DNA from: Flavobacteriaceae bacterium NBU2973
GTDB taxonomy: Bacteria; Bacteroidota; Bacteroidia; Flavobacteriales; Flavobacteriaceae
Length of the DNA: 64,000 bases
NCBI GenBank assembly: GCA_026162565.1
Contig: JAOEIQ010000013.1
Coordinates: 17,798 to 81,797, forward strand
Direction of reading: 5' to 3'
The notes beneath the pieces are model-generated. The model saw only the letters and a list, made by a program, of their open reading frames with translations, ran no database searches and had not been told where the DNA came from. A program made the translations under genes and the position numbers. Below, piece by piece: positions 16,032-24,921 of this stretch; positions within the stretch are counted from its first letter, which is position 1; each line of letters starts with the position of its first letter.

Positions 16032-16259
16032 TTACTGTTCTACTAGAGGTCTACCTTTAAGGCGTTTTTCAACTTTTTGCTTAATGATAGTTAAGCGTTT
16101 CATAATATCCATAATTTCAGGATCCTTATTTTGTTTATAGATTTCGTTAAGGCCAAGAATAATCTCTTTGGCTTCTCTTGTGATTCTTACACGATCGCTT
16201 GTAGATAAAGATCTTCTTTCAGTATTTTCAAAATCTAAAGCTCTTTGTATCATATCCAT
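16032..16259 (-). CDS. Small helical protein, paralogue of the 76-aa protein at 5698-5928
   Basis: 75 aa, same architecture as its paralogue: MDMIQRALDFE at the start, TSDRVRITREAKEIILGLNEIYK, then IMDIMKRLTIIKQKVEKRLKGRPL. It is all-helical and charged, with no signal. Unlike the paralogue it stands alone, with its own terminator downstream and about 250 bases of leader region upstream. The family is not one I can name; the conserved LGxNEIYK and MKRLTxIKQKxEKRLKGR blocks could serve to find relatives. Confidence 0.8.
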   Translation of the reverse strand: MDMIQRALDFENTERRSLSTSDRVRITREAKEIILGLNEIYKQNKDPEIMDIMKRLTIIKQKVEKRLKGRPLVEQ

Positions 16260-16510
16260 AATTTGATAATTGTTTAATAAATTTTTATAATTTAAATCTA
16301 AAGGGTATAGGCCTTTAACAAACTTATTGTTTGTACTTATTTGTAAATAAAATTATTTAAATACTTGAGGTACAGAACACTAAATGTTAATGCAAAAGCT
16401 CTATGTTTATTTTAGACGAGAAATAAGAGCCAAATATATAACATGAATTGTAAATACAATAAGGAGTTAAATATTATTTAACACACATGAAATTAACAAA
16501 TTAGTTTTAA
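16260..16510. other. Intergenic region with a short palindrome
   Basis: 251 bases between the 75-aa gene and the aquaporin gene end, very AT-rich and without an open frame worth calling. It must hold the promoter of the 75-aa gene; I could not pick a convincing -7 box. A perfect inverted repeat GTTAAAT-ATT-ATTTAAC lies at 16466-16482. Confidence 0.5.
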
Positions 16511-17179
16511 TTAGCAAATTTCATCACAACAATTTTCATCTTTTACAAGCTTACAACTCAAAACTGCTAGTAAAGCTCCAATAAATGGTGCAGTTACATA
16601 CAACCATAAATCTTGTAAATTTCCAGATATAATTGCAGGAGCTAATGAGCGAATTGGGTTCATAGATGCTTTGGTCATTGGGCCTGCAAACATGGCTTCT
16701 AAAAGAATAACTCCTCCAACCGCAATTGCTGCCATAGTGCCTATTTCTTTACTTCCTGTAGAGACATTAATAATAACTAGCATGAGGAAAAACGTTAAAA
16801 TTAATTCTAATAGAAAAGCTTTATAAGGCTCAAAACCTTCTGCAGGATATGTTGCTCCTAAACTATAACTTTCTGGAAATAAAAACCATAAAATCCCAAT
16901 AGCTAAAAAGGCACCAATGGCTTGAGCTAAAACATAATTTGGAACTTTTCTCCAAGGAAATTTTTTAGCATAAGCAAAACTAACAGTCACAGCTGGATTA
17001 AAATGTGCGCCTGAAATTTCACCAAAAGCATAAATCATTGCCATAACAATTAAACCCCAAGTAATAGCGATACCAACATGTGTAACATCGCCATTAGTAA
17101 TCTCATTTATGGTCATGGCACCACAACCACAAAATACCATTGTAAAAGTTCCGATAGTCTCTGCTATATATTGTTTCAT
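16511..17179 (-). CDS. MIP family aquaporin/glycerol channel
   Basis: 222 aa from the ATG at 17177-17179. Upstream in-frame Met codons exist, but they precede the -7 box and would add 35 non-family residues. It has six membrane helices. The first pore motif is normal (HFNPAVTV). The second is NPI instead of NPA (MNPIRSLAPA), with the following filter Arg kept. The C-terminus is Cys-rich (SCKLVKDENCCDEIC). The channel passes water or small neutral solutes; which ones cannot be said. It is single, and divergent from the DUF2911 gene. Confidence 0.88.
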   Translation of the reverse strand: MKQYIAETIGTFTMVFCGCGAMTINEITNGDVTHVGIAITWGLIVMAMIYAFGEISGAHFNPAVTVSFAYAKKFPWRKVPNYVLAQAIGAFLAIGILWFLFPESYSLGATYPAEGFEPYKAFLLELILTFFLMLVIINVSTGSKEIGTMAAIAVGGVILLEAMFAGPMTKASMNPIRSLAPAIISGNLQDLWLYVTAPFIGALLAVLSCKLVKDENCCDEIC

Positions 17180-17197
17180 TAAAGCGTATAATTTGTA

Positions 17198-17205
17198 CAA
17201 ATATA
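17198..17205 (-). promoter_or_regulatory. -7 promoter element of the aquaporin gene
   Basis: TATATTTG on the minus strand, an exact match to the Bacteroidota TAnnTTTG box, 18 bases before the chosen ATG. A TTG lies further upstream, but its spacing (27) is too long to call a -33 box. The position supports the start at 17179. Confidence 0.6.
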
Positions 17206-17302
17206 CAACGCCTTGTTTTAAGCTTTTGTTAACAATTTGCAGAACCAAGAATATGTAATTTAGCAGGACATTAATAATCATCATTTTAAACTATACAAAA
17301 CA

Positions 17303-18154
17303 ATGAAAAAACTTTTATTATCATTCATGGTGTTTGCATTGGCATTTTCAGTTAGTGCTCAAGTTGAAACACCACAACCAAGTCCTTTTAGTAAAATAGA
17401 ACAAAAGGTTGGATTAACAGATATTACTATTGAGTATTCAAGACCAAGTGTTAAAGGAAGAAAAATATTTGGTGGACTAGAGCCTTATGATGGAAATGTT
17501 TGGCGTACAGGAGCTAATAAAAATACGACTATAGAATTTAGTGACGATGTTGTGATAGCAGGAACAAAAGTAAAAGCAGGTAAATATGCTATTTTTACTA
17601 AACTAAATTCAGCTACTCAATGGGATGTTATGTTCTATACGGACACAGAAAATTGGGGAACGCCAAGAAACTGGGACGACTCTAAAGTTGCTGCAACTGC
17701 TAAAGTGGACGTTATGGAAATACCATTTAACGTAGAGACTATGGCTATTGATATAAATAGTATTACTAATGGAGGTGCACATTTAGAAATTATTTGGGAA
17801 AAATCGTATGCTGCAGTTCCTTTTACTGTTCCAACAGATGCAAAAGTTCAAGCATCAATTGATAAAGCTTTAAATGGACCTGCAATGGGCGACTATTACA
17901 ATGCTGCTGTATATTATGTGTCAGAAGGTAAAGATCCTAAACAAGCTAAAATGTGGATTGATAAAGCTATGTCTATGACAGATACACCTCGTTTCTGGCA
18001 TTTAAGACAAAAATCTTTAATATACGCTGCTGCTGGAGACAAAGCTGGAGCGATAGAAGCTGCAAAGGCTTCATTAGCTGATGCTGAAAAATCAGGAAAT
18101 GCTGGTTATGTTAAAATGAATAAAGATTCTTTAAAAGAATGGGGAGCAATGTAA
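17303..18154 (+). CDS. DUF2911 secreted protein
   Basis: 283 aa with a signal peptide (residues 1-19, cut before QVETPQPSP). The DUF2911 core follows: VGLTDITIEYSRPSVKGRKIFGGL.PY...WRTGANKNTTIEFSDDV, then KAGKYAIFT and DWNVMFY-like strands. The C-terminal 100 residues are helical, with TPR-like repeats (YYVSEGKDPKQAKMWIDKAM...). It is periplasmic or surface-exposed and its function is unknown; it is very common in Bacteroidota. A strong terminator follows 26 bases after the stop. Confidence 0.88.
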   Translation: MKKLLLSFMVFALAFSVSAQVETPQPSPFSKIEQKVGLTDITIEYSRPSVKGRKIFGGLEPYDGNVWRTGANKNTTIEFSDDVVIAGTKVKAGKYAIFTKLNSATQWDVMFYTDTENWGTPRNWDDSKVAATAKVDVMEIPFNVETMAIDINSITNGGAHLEIIWEKSYAAVPFTVPTDAKVQASIDKALNGPAMGDYYNAAVYYVSEGKDPKQAKMWIDKAMSMTDTPRFWHLRQKSLIYAAAGDKAGAIEAAKASLADAEKSGNAGYVKMNKDSLKEWGAM

Positions 18155-18171
18155 GTATTCCTTAAACTCAT

Positions 18172-18205
18172 AAAAAAAAGCAACTCAATTGAGTTGCTTT
18201 TTTTA
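18172..18205. terminator. Bidirectional terminator between DUF2911 and symporter genes
   Basis: Perfect 9-bp palindrome GCAACTCAATTGAGTTGC (18180-18197) with eight A on the left and seven T on the right. It works for the plus gene ending at 18154 and the minus gene ending at 18220. Confidence 0.88.
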
Positions 18206-18219
18206 TGCAATCTATTTTT

Positions 18220-19920
18220 TTAGTCTGCTTTAGAATTTCTATTCATACTTTGAATAATCAATGCAATCACTATAACTATAACACAGCCTACAAAGTTTAA
18301 CCATAAATATGGTAAACTAATTATTTCATATTCATTCATGAAATACAATCCAATAATAATTACCTGTGTAATAATAGCAGCTATAAAAGTTGCATTAGCT
18401 TTTACATGTTTAAAGAAAAAGGCTAATAAGAAAATACCTAAAACATTTCCGTAGAAAATTGAACCAATAATATTTACTAGTTCTATTAAATTTTCGGCCA
18501 GATTTGCCACACAAGCAACAGCTATAGCTAGAATTCCCCATCCAAAAGTAAACCATTTTGTTGTTGTCACCATTTGAGTTTCACTTAACTCATTACTTTT
18601 ATTTCTCTTGTATAAGTCTATTGCAGTAGTAGAAGCTAAAGCATTTAATTCACTTGCAGTAGAAGACATGGCTGCACTTAAAATAACAGCTAGTAAAAGC
18701 CCAATAAGTCCTTTAGGTAGATTATTTAGAATAAAATGAATGAATACATAATCCTTATCATTAGATTCTATTTTGATGTCTTTTTCTTCTGCAACTTTTG
18801 CAATTATTAGTTTTGCTTCGTCTCTAATTTCTCTATCAGCATCATTGGCTATAGCAATATAATTAGCATATTTAGCATCATTAGTTTTTAAATAATTGTT
18901 AATGATAAGCTCTTTATCCTTTTGTATTTTATTTTGTTCATCTTGAAGCTTTTTATAGTCTTCTGAATAGGTTGATGTTAAAGCTTCTTCTGCAGCTTGT
19001 GGATTAAAGTTTACAGGCGAAGCATTAAACTGGTAAAAAACAAATACCATAATACCAACAAGCAGAATAAAAAACTGCATAGGTACTTTTAGTAAACCGT
19101 TGAAAATTAATCCTAATTGCATTTCTTTTAGAGACTTACCCGAAAGATAACGCTGCACTTGACTTTGATCTGTACCAAAATAGGAGAGAGCCAAGAAACT
19201 TCCTCCGATAATACCACTCCAAAACGTATAACGATTATCAAGGTTAAACGAAAAGTCTAACACTTTCATTTTACCACTTGCTCCAGCAATATCTAATGCT
19301 TTTGAGAATGTAATTCCGTCAGGTAAATAACTGATTATTAAAAAGAATGCTATAAACATACCTGTAAAAATGACTGCCATTTGTTGCTTTTGAGTAATGC
19401 TTACAGCTTTTGTTCCTCCAGATACTGTATAGATTATAACGAGTACTCCAATAATGATATTTAACAATGTTAAATTCCAACCTAATACTGCTGATAATAT
19501 AATTGCAGGAGCAAAAATCGTAATTCCTGCTGCAAGACCTCTTTGTATTAAAAACAGGATGGCTGTAAGCGTTCGTGTTTTTAAATCGAAACGTGTTTCT
19601 AAATATTCATAAGCAGTATACACATTTAAACGATGATACAATGGAATAAATACCATGCAAATAATTACCATTGCAATAGGAACACCAAAATAAAACTGCA
19701 CAAAGCCCATTCCACTATGAAATGCTTGACCAGGAGTTGATAAAAATGTAATAGCGCTTGCTTGTGTTGCCATTACTGATAAACCAATGGTCCACCATTT
19801 AGATTCGTTTCCTCCACGAATATAATCTTGCGCACTTTTTCTACCTCTTGTTTTCCATGTTCCATACAAAACAATGGATAACAGAGTTACTGATAATACA
19901 ATCCAATCTATTGTTTGCAT
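18220..19920 (-). CDS. Sodium:solute symporter (SSS family)
   Basis: 566 aa with about 13 membrane helices. The N-terminal WKTRGRKSAQDYIRGGNESKWWTIGLSVMATQASAITFLSTPGQAF is the SSS signature with the unwound helix 1. A charged, probably cytoplasmic loop of about 80 residues (STYSEDYKKLQDEQNKIQKDK...) sits near 310-390. The substrate is unknown; relatives carry sugars, amino acids or sialic acid. It lies one base downstream of a 36-aa membrane peptide and of a PIG-L deacetylase gene, so the three form an operon, perhaps for an acetylated sugar. That substrate is inferred only from the neighbour. Confidence 0.88.
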   Translation of the reverse strand: MQTIDWIVLSVTLLSIVLYGTWKTRGRKSAQDYIRGGNESKWWTIGLSVMATQASAITFLSTPGQAFHSGMGFVQFYFGVPIAMVIICMVFIPLYHRLNVYTAYEYLETRFDLKTRTLTAILFLIQRGLAAGITIFAPAIILSAVLGWNLTLLNIIIGVLVIIYTVSGGTKAVSITQKQQMAVIFTGMFIAFFLIISYLPDGITFSKALDIAGASGKMKVLDFSFNLDNRYTFWSGIIGGSFLALSYFGTDQSQVQRYLSGKSLKEMQLGLIFNGLLKVPMQFFILLVGIMVFVFYQFNASPVNFNPQAAEEALTSTYSEDYKKLQDEQNKIQKDKELIINNYLKTNDAKYANYIAIANDADREIRDEAKLIIAKVAEEKDIKIESNDKDYVFIHFILNNLPKGLIGLLLAVILSAAMSSTASELNALASTTAIDLYKRNKSNELSETQMVTTTKWFTFGWGILAIAVACVANLAENLIELVNIIGSIFYGNVLGIFLLAFFFKHVKANATFIAAIITQVIIIGLYFMNEYEIISLPYLWLNFVGCVIVIVIALIIQSMNRNSKAD

Positions 19921-19921
19921 A

Positions 19922-20032
19922 CTATGAGAATGAGCTGGTTATAAAATAGAAGACAATAACATAGATAGCATTAGCTACTAGAACTAACGTGTACATATTA
20001 GTCCATTTGTATTTGGTTGGTTTATCGTCCAT
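19922..20032 (-). CDS. Small membrane peptide next to the symporter
   Basis: 36 aa, ATG at 20030-20032, TAG at 19922-19924. Sequence MDDKPTKYKWTNMYTLVL followed by one hydrophobic helix (VANAIYVIVFYFI). The ATG overlaps the stop of the PIG-L gene (TAATG) and the symporter ATG follows after one base, so it is tightly coupled. A small accessory subunit of the symporter is likely by analogy with other SSS carriers that have small partner proteins, but this is not shown. Confidence 0.65.
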   Translation of the reverse strand: MDDKPTKYKWTNMYTLVLVANAIYVIVFYFITSSFS

Positions 20033-22554
20033 TAATCGTCTAGTTTTTTGTTGAGGTTGATATCGTCTTTTCCAATAGAAAGCATATTTGCAAATAATCT
20101 GTAAGCTCCAGAAACTCCAGCAGGAAACTCTCTAAAAAAGCTTAATCCTGTGTATATATAATGCCCTTTTCCGTATTTAGCAACTAATAAACTACCATCT
20201 TTAGGTGTTTCTCCCTTATCGTTTAAAGAAAGGATAGGAGTAAATTCGTTAGACCACTCATTTGGGAAATACAGACCACGTTCTTGTGTCCAGCCTTTAA
20301 AATCGTCTTGAGTTATTTTATTTGGTGCGTTTAATAATTCATGTTGAGGATTTAATAATCGAACTTCTGCATGTTCATCTGTAACGCGATCTCTAGATAA
20401 TTTTAAATCATATGGAGCAATTTGATCAACTACAACACCTCTGTTTGTATTGTATTGTACAATCATATTACCACCTTGCTCCACAAAATCAAAAAGAAAT
20501 TTTTGCTTAAATTTTAAGTCCTCCACTGTATTATAAGCTCTAATTCCAACGACTACAGCATCAAATCTTGAGAGATTTTCTGGAGTGATGTCATTTGGCT
20601 CAATAATAACCACATTGTAACCTATTTGACCTAAACTTTCTGGCACCACATCTCCAGCACCTTGTATATAACCAATATTATCACCTTTTTTCTTGATGTC
20701 TAGTCGTACAATTTTACTTTCGCTAGGTAATAAAACTGTTTGAAAAGGAATATGTGTATAATCAATCTCAATTAACTCTTTAGTAAACATTTTACCAGAA
20801 ACAGTAACTTTTGGAGACAGATAACCTTCGCTCTGATTATTTGGAGGTATAACTGTAAAAATTAATTTTTGCTCTTCACCTTTATTCTCAATTTGTACTT
20901 TTTGGGTAGTAGGGAAAACACTCCAATCTTTTGGATGCTCTAAACTAATAGATCCTTCTAAATTGTTTTTTCCAGCTTTAACAATAACCTCTATGTCTTT
21001 TTGTTTATCAGTTTCAAAAATTATCACCTTTTCAGAAATTTTTGCTGATGCTTCAGGAATAATCTCAAAAGGTTTATATAATTCACCTTTGTCTGGTTTT
21101 GAGTAACGATGCACCACAGGCTTTGTAATTGTAATAGGCTTGCCATTTATGGTTAAATTAAAATCTAAATTTATGGCTCTTGGTGTTTCGGGTTTACCAA
21201 TTAAATTTTTATTATCAACCTGATACATCCCCAGTGTTCCTTTTTTATCTAACCAATAAGGCGTTGTATAATTTGATCTATTAGAAATTGTTATGGTTTC
21301 TTTACTATTTTCACTTTCATTAGACTTTAGCTGTATATCTTTTTGATTGAGTGTATTGTTGATTTTATAAGACACAATTTTGATATCGGCAGTAGAACGA
21401 TTCAAAGCTTCAATGTTTACCTCTACAGATTCTCCCGGAGTTGCATTGGCTGTTGTTGCAGATGCTTCTAGGTATAATCCTGCACATGCTTGGATAATAG
21501 TTTTAAGTTCTTCAGATTTAATGGTTTTCCAATGTATGTCTTCAACTTTTTGAAGCATGTTGTAAGCAGTCATTAAGTCTGAAAGGTGAGAGGCTGGATT
21601 TCTAAAATCAAAATTAGTTTCTATAGCGTATAAAATATCTCCTATGGCTTTTCCACCTTTAATTCTATTCCAACTCGTATCAATTCCTTCAAATACATTG
21701 GTTTGATCTTGTGGCATGTCACCTTTAAGTAACTCAATATATTCAGATTGTGATCCACGACTCGTCATACGACCAAAACCTTGACACAAATGCTGACTAC
21801 TAGCTATTGACGCTAATTCATTATTTGATAAGCCTTTAAGAGGATAATACACTCCAACATCAAAGTTTAGCATATTACTTTTATCTACTTCAGCAAATTT
21901 TTCTCTACTACCATAGCGCCACCAAGATGTATTATAAAACAAACGTTTTGGTTGCCATGTGCTTGTTTGATTGAGTTGATCTGGATAGGCATTAGAATCG
22001 TTAGTTAAATCAAAAGCTTCCATACTTAACATAGCAGATGCTGTATGATGACCATGGGTTCTTCCAGCTCGTCTATGGTCAAATCGATTGATTATGACAT
22101 CTGGTTTAAAATTTCTAATCGTCCAAACAACATCGCTTAATACAGCATCTTTATTCCATATTTCTAATGTTTCGTCAGGATGTTTAGAATAGCCAAAATC
22201 ATTAGCTCTAGTAAAAAACTGTTGTCCACCATCTACATCGCGAGCTGCAAGAAGTTCCTGTGTTCTAATAACTCCTAAAAGCTCTCTAATTTCTGGACCA
22301 ATTAAATTTTGTCCTCCATCTCCACGTGTTAATGATAAGTAGGCTGTTCTGGCTTTAACATGATTAGCCATATACGCAATTAAGCGTGTGTTTTCGTCAT
22401 CTGGATGCGCTGCTACATATAAAACAGATCCTAAAAAATTGAGTTTCTGAACAGACTCATAGATTTCTGAAGCGTTTGGTTTATTGGGTTTTTGAGCTTG
22501 TAGACTGAAGGAAAATAGCATTGAAACTATTAAAGCAAGGTAGTGTTGTCGCAT
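20032..22554 (-). CDS. Secreted PIG-L family deacetylase, large form
   Basis: 840 aa from the ATG at 22552-22554 (a TTG three codons earlier is less likely). The signal peptide ends at QAQ. The PIG-L zinc site is AAHPDDENTR near residue 50 with GRTHGHHTASAM near 165, so the N-terminal third should be an N-deacetylase of sugar or glycan substrates. The remaining 550 residues hold beta-sandwich-like domains (ATTANATPGESVEVNIEALNRS, then NEW3-like) and a C-terminal ThuA/glutaminase-like region (FDAVVVGIRAYNTVEDL...GNMIVQYNTNRG). It is exported. It heads the operon with the symporter. Confidence 0.85.
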   Translation of the reverse strand: MRQHYLALIVSMLFSFSLQAQKPNKPNASEIYESVQKLNFLGSVLYVAAHPDDENTRLIAYMANHVKARTAYLSLTRGDGGQNLIGPEIRELLGVIRTQELLAARDVDGGQQFFTRANDFGYSKHPDETLEIWNKDAVLSDVVWTIRNFKPDVIINRFDHRRAGRTHGHHTASAMLSMEAFDLTNDSNAYPDQLNQTSTWQPKRLFYNTSWWRYGSREKFAEVDKSNMLNFDVGVYYPLKGLSNNELASIASSQHLCQGFGRMTSRGSQSEYIELLKGDMPQDQTNVFEGIDTSWNRIKGGKAIGDILYAIETNFDFRNPASHLSDLMTAYNMLQKVEDIHWKTIKSEELKTIIQACAGLYLEASATTANATPGESVEVNIEALNRSTADIKIVSYKINNTLNQKDIQLKSNESENSKETITISNRSNYTTPYWLDKKGTLGMYQVDNKNLIGKPETPRAINLDFNLTINGKPITITKPVVHRYSKPDKGELYKPFEIIPEASAKISEKVIIFETDKQKDIEVIVKAGKNNLEGSISLEHPKDWSVFPTTQKVQIENKGEEQKLIFTVIPPNNQSEGYLSPKVTVSGKMFTKELIEIDYTHIPFQTVLLPSESKIVRLDIKKKGDNIGYIQGAGDVVPESLGQIGYNVVIIEPNDITPENLSRFDAVVVGIRAYNTVEDLKFKQKFLFDFVEQGGNMIVQYNTNRGVVVDQIAPYDLKLSRDRVTDEHAEVRLLNPQHELLNAPNKITQDDFKGWTQERGLYFPNEWSNEFTPILSLNDKGETPKDGSLLVAKYGKGHYIYTGLSFFREFPAGVSGAYRLFANMLSIGKDDINLNKKLDD

Positions 22555-22575
22555 AATTGGCAATAATTTTCAAAC

Positions 22576-22583
22576 CAAATATA
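22576..22583 (-). promoter_or_regulatory. -7 promoter element of the PIG-L operon
   Basis: TATATTTG on the minus strand, exact TAnnTTTG consensus, 21 bases before the ATG of the deacetylase gene. I saw no TTG at the expected -33 distance. Confidence 0.55.
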
Positions 22584-22640
22584 GACATATTAGTTACTGA
22601 TAGTAGTGTCTTTAATGTTTCTTTAACGTCTTGTTAGGGA

Positions 22641-23927
22641 TTAGTCGATGACTTTGATATACTCACAACTTTCATCAAAAACATAACCTTTACCTTTTTT
22701 AATAAAGCACTTGTTAAAAGGTTCTTTTTGATACCAATCTTTAGAGAGAATGTTTTTACGTTTATTTTTCTTTTTCTCTACTTGTTTAAAAGTTGGTAAA
22801 ATACCAAGTTCTAAACGATCTATAACAGATTGATGAATCTTTATTTTGCCTTTGTTAAAATCGATAGTTCGTTCTCTGTATTTGTTTAAATAACGGTTGC
22901 GTCTTAAAAAAGCGATACCATAATCTATTTGCGCATCATGAGCTAATCCAAATACATGAGTAGAATCTATAACTGTTCGATTTTTAAATAAATTATAATC
23001 CTCTAATTGTTCTTGCATCCATTTTAGAGGCACATACGATAACTTATCATCTGGCTTATTTTCTTTTTTATAACCACCACCAACATCTGAATGCGCTCCA
23101 GAAAACCAAACCTCTTCTACTTTTTCTTGAGAGTTTGAGGCTATACAAGGGCAAGTCGCTAAAATTGGAGTAAATATTCGCGCACGATTATCATCTAGAG
23201 ATACTGCATGATTTACTTTTTTAACATTAGTAAATTGATCTAAATGATTTGTATTAGGACAGCAAGGATTATAACGACCATCAGGAGCACCAAGTGCTTC
23301 AACAGTGTCAAATAGATTGAGGGTTTCAATATTGATGTTTTCTCGACGTTTTATTGCCATTTTATACTTGTCTTCCCACTTTTTTATAACCAGATTAATA
23401 TCCTTTTTTCGTTCGTTCATGGTTTTCTTTCCTAAATAGGCTTTATAAAGTTTTCGAATGAGTTTGCGTTGTGATTTTTCATCTTGAATATTTGTAAAAT
23501 CTATCACACCAATGAGATGAACCATATTCGATATGATTTTACAAGTGTAAGCACCACGACTAAAACCAAATAGGTGAATGCGATCATTATTTGTTTTGCT
23601 ATAATTCTGACATAAAAAGCGATACGCATTTTGTACATCTACAGAAACACCAACACCTAAAAACTGACCAGCTCGTTTTGCATCAGGTCCTGCGCCAACT
23701 CCAACAGTATAAAAAGAGAGTAGGTCTTTACGTTGTTTTAAGTTAGTTCGTAACTTGTAGATATTACTATTATCTTCAGGTTTAAAAGCTGTTCCATCAA
23801 TAAAAACAGTGATGTCTTTTGCAGCAGTATATGGATCTGGAATAAGAACTTCTGGTGGAATAGCTTTACAGCCAAAACAAAGAATTAAAACATTAAAAAG
23901 AATCAAAAGCTTTACAATGGCTTTCAT
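22641..23927 (-). CDS. DUF2235 lipoprotein, alpha/beta hydrolase
   Basis: 428 aa with a lipoprotein signal (lipobox LCFGC, lipidated Cys20). The DUF2235 domain starts ITVFIDGTAFKPEDNSNIYKL and contains HLFGFSRGAYTCK, whose GFSRG is the serine-nucleophile elbow. VWFSGAHSDVGGGY further on supplies the expected His/Asp region. This family includes the Tle1 phospholipase effectors of type VI secretion, but here no VgrG, PAAR or T6SS gene is near and the protein is a lipoprotein, so an envelope esterase or lipase is more likely. It is a single gene. Confidence 0.85.
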   Translation of the reverse strand: MKAIVKLLILFNVLILCFGCKAIPPEVLIPDPYTAAKDITVFIDGTAFKPEDNSNIYKLRTNLKQRKDLLSFYTVGVGAGPDAKRAGQFLGVGVSVDVQNAYRFLCQNYSKTNNDRIHLFGFSRGAYTCKIISNMVHLIGVIDFTNIQDEKSQRKLIRKLYKAYLGKKTMNERKKDINLVIKKWEDKYKMAIKRRENINIETLNLFDTVEALGAPDGRYNPCCPNTNHLDQFTNVKKVNHAVSLDDNRARIFTPILATCPCIASNSQEKVEEVWFSGAHSDVGGGYKKENKPDDKLSYVPLKWMQEQLEDYNLFKNRTVIDSTHVFGLAHDAQIDYGIAFLRRNRYLNKYRERTIDFNKGKIKIHQSVIDRLELGILPTFKQVEKKKNKRKNILSKDWYQKEPFNKCFIKKGKGYVFDESCEYIKVID

Positions 23928-23964
23928 TTTAAATTTCGATTGGTTTATACGAAAATAAGAAATG

Positions 23965-24921
23965 TTAGTTCACCGCAAATAGTTTATCAAGTTTTAATGC
24001 TTTTGTTTCTATGAAATAAATATTTGGGATTCCATCGTATTGTTTAAGATCTTCTTTATAATCTCTGGTAAAGAAGAAATATTTACCATCTGAAGACATT
24101 GACGCTGGACATTCATTCATTTCTGTGTTTATTAAGTTACCCAAATTTACAGAATATTGCCAGTTGCCATTAACATCTTTTTTGCTTACAAAAATGTCAT
24201 CACCTCCAAAACCATCGTCTCTATTATAGATTTGTGTAAATAAATAATTTCCGTCAGGAGAAACAACAGGTGCATATTCCCACTTATCTTCTTTATTAAT
24301 ACGATTCGATAGTTTTTCTAGGTTCGAGTAGTTTTTTCCATCATAAATTGTTTTGTAAATGTCGATACCTTTTTCACCTCTCTCTAATGTTCCCGTATAA
24401 AATGTTTTTTCATCTGCAGTAACAAAATGGCTTAAATTACTAGAAGGCCATTCTTCGCCTTCAATTTGTACAGCATTTATATTTTCTGGTAGCACTTCTG
24501 GTTCTGACCATTTGCCATTTATTCGTGTTGTCTTCCATACATTCATATCAAAACTACCTTTATTCGGTCTGTTAGGAATTGGTCTTTCACTTCCAAAATA
24601 AACAGTTTTTCCATCTGGTGAAAAATGAGGTGATTCATCTCTATCTGTTGAGAATGTTGCAATTACAGGTTGAGTCCAATTTCCGTTTATGTAATTTGTT
24701 TCGTAGATTTTCTGTTTAGCCTCACCAATACGTCTGGTAAATAAAACAGTTTTTGCATCTGGAGAAATCGTCATCCCAAAATCTAAATGAGCAGTATCTG
24801 TAACAATGCCTTCGAGAAATAGTTTTGGAGTCGTTACAGATTTATCAGACAAATGCGATGTAATATCTTTTTGACAAGATATTATTGTAAAGAAGATTAA
24901 AATGTATTGATAAGTTTTCAT
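23965..24921 (-). CDS. PD40/TolB-like beta-propeller lipoprotein
   Basis: 318 aa from the ATG at 24919-24921, chosen because the lipoprotein signal MKTYQYILIFFTIISC begins there. The body consists of PD40 repeats (ISPDAKTVLFTRR, FSPDGKTVYFGSERP, VSPDGNYLFTQIYN, MSSDGKYFFFTRDY) forming a beta-propeller, anchored to the envelope. Its role is unknown. The start overlaps the stop of the GntR regulator by 4 bases (ATGA), so the regulator and this lipoprotein are made from one mRNA. Confidence 0.82.
   Translation of the reverse strand: MKTYQYILIFFTIISCQKDITSHLSDKSVTTPKLFLEGIVTDTAHLDFGMTISPDAKTVLFTRRIGEAKQKIYETNYINGNWTQPVIATFSTDRDESPHFSPDGKTVYFGSERPIPNRPNKGSFDMNVWKTTRINGKWSEPEVLPENINAVQIEGEEWPSSNLSHFVTADEKTFYTGTLERGEKGIDIYKTIYDGKNYSNLEKLSNRINKEDKWEYAPVVSPDGNYLFTQIYNRDDGFGGDDIFVSKKDVNGNWQYSVNLGNLINTEMNECPASMSSDGKYFFFTRDYKEDLKQYDGIPNIYFIETKALKLDKLFAVN

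Noticed and set aside
17180..17284. N-terminal extension of the aquaporin to an ATG at 17284
   Set aside because: The extra 35 residues do not belong to the family and include the promoter -7 box; the ATG at 17179 matches the MIP start.
22641..23927. Type VI secretion effector (Tle1)
   Set aside because: The protein has a DUF2235 domain but carries a lipoprotein signal and has no VgrG, PAAR, immunity or T6SS genes nearby.
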